A DNA stretch of 34,879 nucleotides from RGIG2000 sp045612665 (GTDB taxonomy: Bacteria; Bacillota; Clostridia; Oscillospirales; CAG-272): the NCBI GenBank assembly GCA_045612665.1, contig JAZKZO010000040.1, positions 1-34,879 of the forward strand, in the 5' to 3' direction. The notes beneath the pieces were generated by a model, which saw nothing but the letters and a program-made list of their open reading frames with translations, was not told the DNA's origin and searched no databases. A program made the position numbers and the translations under genes. Below, piece by piece: positions 30,979 through 34,879 of this stretch; position 1 is the first letter of the stretch; each line of letters starts with the position of its first letter.

Positions 30979-33318
30979 ATGGAATACAAATACGGTTATT
31001 TTAATGAAGCGGGAGATGAATTTATCATCACATCCCCAAAGACACCAAGACCATTTGACAACTTCTTGTTCAATGACTCTTGCTATGCAAACGTTCACCA
31101 AACAGGTATCGGATGCTTTGACTATCAAATTGATGGCAAAGAGGGCATTCAGCTTTACACAGGCGTTGGTAGAATTTGCGACTACGACGTTTTCGGAAAG
31201 GACCACCTTTACAATCGCTTGATTTTCATTCGCGATAACGAAAGCGGAGAATTTTGGACTCTTAACTGGGAGCCTGTATGTCATCCATATCAGGAATATC
31301 AGTGCGTACAGGGACTTGGCTACACTGAAATTACAAACAAAACGAACGACCTTGTGTCTAAAATGCGCATTTTCGTGCCTGTTGGAAGCGACGCGGTTGA
31401 AATGTGGAAGCTCTCCTTCAAGAACGAAACAGGAAAGAAGAAATCATACTCAATATTTACATATAGCCAAATTCAATTCCGTTTCAAGTGGGGCTTTGAT
31501 AGCTACGGTGATACAATGTACCGTGCAACTCGCTTTGACAAGGAAAAGAACACCTTCTATATGACAAAGCACCCATTCATTAAGCCTCACAACTATCTTA
31601 CAGCGTTTATGACTGCTGATAAGGAAATCGTTGGTAGCGACGGATGCCAGAATGTGTTCGTTGGCGAATACGGAACAATTGGCGCACCAGAGGTTGTACG
31701 CGAGGGCGCTTGCAAGAATTCAATCGGCTCAGCAAACGCAACAATTTGCACACTTCAATTCAATGTAGAGCTTGACGCAGGCGCGTGCGAGGATATCTCA
31801 CTTATGCTTGGCGTTGTAAGCGAGGAAAACGAGTCAAAGGCACTCGAGGACAAGTATCTTAATAATCAGGATAAGTTCTACGAGGAAATGAAAGCTCACT
31901 ATAAGGCAATGTATAACAAGAACCACATTACCTCGTCCGATGAGCATTTCGACCGTCTTATCAACTATTGGGGCAAGCACGCAACCCACTTCGGCGCTAC
32001 ATGGTGCCGTTGGGGCTATAACGGCTACCGTGATATCGTTCAACACGGCTTTGGCGTAGTTTCGTTTAAGACCGAGAGAACAAAGCAAATTTTGAAGGAA
32101 GCAATTCAAAATCAATATTCAAGCGGTATGGCAGTTCGTGGCTGGAACCCTGTTGATACAAAGGCTTATTCCGACTCCGCGCTTTGGCTTGAATTTACAC
32201 TTACCGCATATCTTCGTGAAACTGCTGATATCGACTTCCTAAATGAGGTTTACCCATTCAGAGATGAGGGAGAGGCAACCGTGCTTGGCCATATGGATAG
32301 AGCCCTCGACTTCCTTGAGTCAAATAAGGGACAGCACGACCTTCTTCTTATCAAGTTTGGCGACTGGAACGACTCACTTACAGGCGTTGGTAAAGAGGGT
32401 AAGGGCGAGAGCGTATGGCTTTCTATCGCTTATGCACAGGCACTCTTGGAAATGGCAGAGCTTGCTCGCTTTATGGGCAATACCGATAAGGAAAAGAACT
32501 ACCTCGCTCGTCGTGAGGCTATAATGAAGGCTATAAACGATAATGCTTGGGACGGTGAATGGTATAGAAGATGCTACACCGACAACGGCTCACCTCTCGG
32601 AAGCGTAGAGAATAAGTACGCAAAGATGTTTATGGAGCCACAGTGCTGGTCGCTTATCTCCGGTGTTGCAAGCGAGGAAAGAGCAAACACAATTATCAAG
32701 GCTATGGACGAGAGAATGCTCACACCTGTTGGATATCTCTTGCTCACACCTTCCTATAAGGAATTCGACGCAACAATCGGCCGTATTTCATCTATGGAGC
32801 CGGGCATTTGCGAAAACGGAACAATCTATTCACATACAAACATTTGGATGATTTTGGGACTTCTTAAGTACGGCAAGGCTGATCTTGCATATGAGCTCTT
32901 TAAGAAGATTGCCCCAGGCTATATTGTTGGCGATAATACCGAAATCAAGAATAAGTGCCTACCATATATGTTCTCGAACTGCTACTTTGGTCCTGAGCAT
33001 AAGAATAGCGCATTCCAAATGGAATATAGCTGGATAACAGGCTCAGTTGCTTGGTACACCAACACAATGGAGAACTACCTCGTTGGCGCAAGACCTACAT
33101 ATGAGGGACTTGTAATCGAGCCACATCTCCCATTCGACGGTGCAAGCATGAAGCGTACCTTCCGTGGCGCAGAATATGAAATCTCAGTTTCAAATCCTGC
33201 AAAGCTCGCAAAGGATTACACTCTTGAAATAGAGGTTGACGGCAAATCAATCGACGGTAATATCGTTCCTGCATTTGCTGACGGTAAGACACATACCGTA
33301 AAGGTAATCGTAAAATAA
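30979..33318 (+). CDS. GH94 family glycoside phosphorylase
   Basis: 779 residues from the ATG at 30979, which has GAAAGGA upstream; the in-frame ATG at 30955 has none. The N-terminal beta-sandwich (about 1-280) opens Y-G-Y-F-N-E-A-G-D-E-F, as in cellobiose and chitobiose phosphorylases. A helical linker leads to an (alpha/alpha)6 barrel. In it Y-R-D-I-V-Q (350-355) matches the family's R-D motif, and G-D-W-N-D (461-465) the catalytic block; D465 is the likely general acid. S-H-T-N-I-W-M near residue 625 helps form the phosphate side. It splits a beta-linked disaccharide with phosphate to give a sugar-1-phosphate in the cytoplasm. Length fits cellobiose- or chitobiose-type enzymes; the actual substrate is undecided. 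A terminator follows. Confidence 0.92.
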   Translation: MEYKYGYFNEAGDEFIITSPKTPRPFDNFLFNDSCYANVHQTGIGCFDYQIDGKEGIQLYTGVGRICDYDVFGKDHLYNRLIFIRDNESGEFWTLNWEPVCHPYQEYQCVQGLGYTEITNKTNDLVSKMRIFVPVGSDAVEMWKLSFKNETGKKKSYSIFTYSQIQFRFKWGFDSYGDTMYRATRFDKEKNTFYMTKHPFIKPHNYLTAFMTADKEIVGSDGCQNVFVGEYGTIGAPEVVREGACKNSIGSANATICTLQFNVELDAGACEDISLMLGVVSEENESKALEDKYLNNQDKFYEEMKAHYKAMYNKNHITSSDEHFDRLINYWGKHATHFGATWCRWGYNGYRDIVQHGFGVVSFKTERTKQILKEAIQNQYSSGMAVRGWNPVDTKAYSDSALWLEFTLTAYLRETADIDFLNEVYPFRDEGEATVLGHMDRALDFLESNKGQHDLLLIKFGDWNDSLTGVGKEGKGESVWLSIAYAQALLEMAELARFMGNTDKEKNYLARREAIMKAINDNAWDGEWYRRCYTDNGSPLGSVENKYAKMFMEPQCWSLISGVASEERANTIIKAMDERMLTPVGYLLLTPSYKEFDATIGRISSMEPGICENGTIYSHTNIWMILGLLKYGKADLAYELFKKIAPGYIVGDNTEIKNKCLPYMFSNCYFGPEHKNSAFQMEYSWITGSVAWYTNTMENYLVGARPTYEGLVIEPHLPFDGASMKRTFRGAEYEISVSNPAKLAKDYTLEIEVDGKSIDGNIVPAFADGKTHTVKVIVK

Positions 33319-33330
33319 TCAAAATAAAGA

Positions 33331-33358
33331 AAAACAGCCACATATGTGGCTGTTTTTT
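33331..33358. terminator. Bidirectional rho-independent terminator
   Basis: The perfect palindrome CAGCCACATATGTGGCTG has A residues on its left and a TTTTTT run on its right. It sits between the convergent GH94 gene and the minus-strand lipoprotein gene. Confidence 0.9.
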
Positions 33359-33368
33359 ATCGTTACAA

Positions 33369-33887
33369 TTAACGAAAAGACCTTACAATTTCCGAGTCGT
33401 TGTTTATTTTGTTGTATTTTGGCGAAACAACAACCTTTTCCGGCAAACCATTTATATCGGCTTTTGGAAGGACAATCAATGCATTCATGTAATGCTCCTC
33501 GGCGGTATAATCTCTTCCATCAACAGCTTGTAGATGCCATTCGATTGTGAGTTCGTTTCCTTCTAAAGAGAGATTTGCAAATCCCAAATATCCGCTGGCG
33601 CCGGAGTAAATAGCATTTTTTATCATCAAAACATAGTTGCCTTCAAAAATGTTTTCATCAAAGTTTTGCAACGGGGCTTCGAGCATAGCCAATAGCTCGT
33701 TGTAGCTTTTGCAAAGCTTGAACTCGGGGGCGTCTTCTTTCAAAGAAAACTCTCTAATTTCATCGTAATATGCGATTTCAAGAGGCTCCTCGCTTGACGA
33801 GCTGCTCGACTCCTCAGGCGTGTCGCAAGCCACAAGCACTCCAAGGCATAAAACCAAGGCAAGTAATAAAGTTAGTAGTTTTTTCAT
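33369..33887 (-). CDS. Small lipoprotein of unknown function (paralogue 1)
   Basis: 172 residues with a clear lipoprotein signal: M-K-K-L-L, a hydrophobic core, and the lipobox L-V-A-C with C21 lipidated. A Ser/Glu-rich tether (S-S-S-S-S-S-E-E) follows. The folded part has P-E-F-K-L-C, S-Y-N-E-L-L, F-E-G-N-Y-V-L-M-I, a G-Y-L-G-F strand, and I-V-L-P-K. The same order of blocks is seen in its neighbour (33953-34447) and in the fragment at 1-429. AAAGGAG lies upstream of the ATG. Only 65 bases separate it from the neighbouring gene, with no clear promoter between them, so co-transcription is likely. I do not recognise a characterised family. Confidence 0.75.
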   Translation of the reverse strand: MKKLLTLLLALVLCLGVLVACDTPEESSSSSSEEPLEIAYYDEIREFSLKEDAPEFKLCKSYNELLAMLEAPLQNFDENIFEGNYVLMIKNAIYSGASGYLGFANLSLEGNELTIEWHLQAVDGRDYTAEEHYMNALIVLPKADINGLPEKVVVSPKYNKINNDSEIVRSFR

Positions 33888-33952
33888 AAAATCAGCTCCT
33901 TTCGAGGTTGTTTATCTTTGTGCAGACAAGAAATTTCGAATCTTGCCGACTT

Positions 33953-34447
33953 TTATTTATCAACAACTACATGCTCGGTTACTTCAAAACCTGTTATATT
34001 AAGCTCTTTTTTGCCAAGAAGCTTTCTTGGTATGAGAAAGCAATGCGTTTCTATGCTTGATGCTTCTCCCACCCACTTGTTATAAGTAACATATCTATTC
34101 AAATAAACGATACCGTTTTCTACACGGAAGTTCTTGTATTCTTGCGATGCATATGTGTAGGTGTTCCAATCGTATTTCGTGGATACAAATATGAAATATT
34201 CCTCAAAATCGTCCTCGGATACATCCTTTGTATCTTCCACTATATTTGCAAATTCCTCGTAGGTGGTTGCGATATCATAACAATGGCCGCATCCCTTGAA
34301 CTCGGGAAAATCTTCAATAGAATAATGGCTATAAACCTTATGCTCAAATTCTCCCAAACACTCATATGAGTTGCTCTTATCATTACAAGAAATAAGCATT
34401 GTAGAACATAAAATCGTTGCAATCAACAATGATAGCAGTTTTTTTAT
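33953..34447 (-). CDS. Small lipoprotein of unknown function (paralogue 2), apparent ATA start
   Basis: About 164 residues if read from the ATA at 34445-34447. Its signal is I-K-K-L-L-S-L-L with lipobox L-I-S-C, followed by P-E-F-K-G-C, T-Y-E-E-F, F-E-E-Y-F-I-F-V and F-L-I-P-R-K, the same skeleton as paralogue 1. The bases before it (GAAAGGGGTTGATTTT) match those before the ATG of paralogue 1 (GAAAGGAGCTGATTTT), so ATA occupies the place of the start codon. An in-frame ATG at 34507 would add 20 mostly acidic or neutral residues before the signal and lacks a ribosome site; a TTG at 34465 lies in front of the ribosome site. The gene may use ATA, or be weakly expressed or newly silenced. Confidence 0.65.
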   Translation of the reverse strand: MKKLLSLLIATILCSTMLISCNDKSNSYECLGEFEHKVYSHYSIEDFPEFKGCGHCYDIATTYEEFANIVEDTKDVSEDDFEEYFIFVSTKYDWNTYTYASQEYKNFRVENGIVYLNRYVTYNKWVGEASSIETHCFLIPRKLLGKKELNITGFEVTEHVVVDK

Positions 34448-34480
34448 AAAATCAACCCCTTTCAAGGATTCAGACAATGT

Positions 34481-34504
34481 AGACAAGGGACCATCCCCTG
34501 TCTC
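34481..34504. repeat. REP-like imperfect palindrome
   Basis: The plus strand reads GACAAGGG, ACCAT, CCCCTGTC: eight-base arms with one mismatch. This resembles the GGGACAGGG/GTCCC-type intergenic palindromes common in Firmicutes. There is no T run, so it is not a good terminator. Confidence 0.35.
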
Positions 34505-34556
34505 CATTATGAGAATCTGCCTTTGAGCGTCTTTTTGTTTTGTAATCGAATTTAGG

Positions 34557-34879
34557 CTAGTCTTTGATCAAATTGCCTTCTTCATCGTAGAACTCCGTAA
34601 AAATAACCTTCCTTTGTTCGCCGAGCACAACACGAACCGCTCCACCATCCTCTATATGCCACTCATAAGCTTCCTTTATCGAAGCCGCTGGCATTCCTTC
34701 GCTTCCAAGAAGATCCTCAACCTCTTGCAAGCTCATATCGACTTGAATTTTTTGCGCATCCTCTCTTGATATTATCTTGACGAGATAAAGAGAGCTAACT
34801 ATAAACTCATACGGATTTTGATTGTTTGAAAAGTTAATAAACAAATTATACGGAGCATCAGACAAATTCCAGTACTGAT
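34557..34879 (-). CDS. C-terminal fragment of a protein with a SmpA/OmlA (BamE)-like module
   Basis: The frame is open from the right edge of the window to the TAG at 34557-34559, so the N-terminus lies outside; the TTG at 34865 need not be the start. The final 60 residues have M-S-L-Q-E-V-E-D-L-L-G-S-E-G, then Y-E-W-H-I-E-D-G-G, then V-I-F-T-E-F-Y-D-E-E-G-N. This order (M-T-x-x-E-V-x-x-L-L-G, a Y-x-W strand, an edge strand) is seen in the small SmpA/OmlA-like or beta-lactamase-inhibitor-like fold found in many Gram-positive lipoproteins. The two lipoprotein genes downstream may be in the same unit. Function unknown. Confidence 0.5.
   Translation of the reverse strand, partial: QYWNLSDAPYNLFINFSNNQNPYEFIVSSLYLVKIISREDAQKIQVDMSLQEVEDLLGSEGMPAASIKEAYEWHIEDGGAVRVVLGEQRKVIFTEFYDEEGNLIKD

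Overview
The window reads as chromosomal DNA of a low-to-mid GC, Gram-positive anaerobe of the Clostridia, probably an uncultured gut or rumen member of the Oscillospirales/Christensenellales type. The reasons are strong GGAGG-type ribosome sites, sigma-A promoters with 17-bp spacers, lipoproteins with Gram-positive style signals, plant-polysaccharide enzymes (GH43, SGNH esterase, GH94), and a rhamnose-type cell-wall polysaccharide locus with no outer-membrane genes. Taxonomy is inferred from gene content only. No tRNA, rRNA, CRISPR array, transposase or phage gene was seen.

Layout. Positions 1-6323 hold small independent units: the 3' end of a secreted-protein gene (1-429), an SGNH esterase (501-1469, minus) and an alpha/beta hydrolase (1597-2679, plus) read from back-to-back promoters, a GH43 beta-xylosidase (2734-4317, minus), and a membrane-spanning XRE regulator followed by a lipoprotein (4533-6323, plus). 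Bidirectional hairpin terminators separate the convergent units.

Positions 6364-25422 appear to be one minus-strand operon of 16 genes and about 19 kb. It is read from a perfect consensus promoter at 25554-25582 and ends at the hairpin at 6332-6361. In transcription order it encodes a GT2, RmlA, RmlD, RmlB and RmlC (dTDP-L-rhamnose synthesis), a Wzm/Wzt ABC exporter, a 1038-residue methyltransferase/coiled-coil/double-GT2 fusion, two large GT-C-like membrane proteins, a Wzx-type flippase, a GT2, a polyprenyl-phosphate sugar synthase-like GT2, a DUF2304 protein, and a second (BcrAB-like) ABC transporter. The simplest model is that dTDP-rhamnose feeds cytoplasmic assembly of a rhamnose-containing chain exported by Wzm/Wzt. 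The GT2, DUF2304, Wzx and GT-C set then adds side groups on the outer face, as GacI/J/K/L do for the group A streptococcal carbohydrate.

After a 496-bp divergent intergenic region, positions 25919-30898 hold a GldA/GldF/GldG/DUF4340-type ABC transporter operon (plus), followed by a GH94 disaccharide phosphorylase (30979-33318, plus). The right end (33369-34879, minus) has two related small lipoproteins and a fragment of a third gene. The lipoproteins share a domain skeleton with the fragment at the left end of the window.

The most interesting items are the Gac-like decoration cassette fused into a Wzm/Wzt operon, the fused methyltransferase/coiled-coil/polymerase candidate for chain-length control, the Wzm with an extra N-terminal outer domain, two genes whose ribosome site points to an ATA codon, GC-alternating palindromes inside promoter spacers, and a heptamer-unit repeat in two intergenic spaces.
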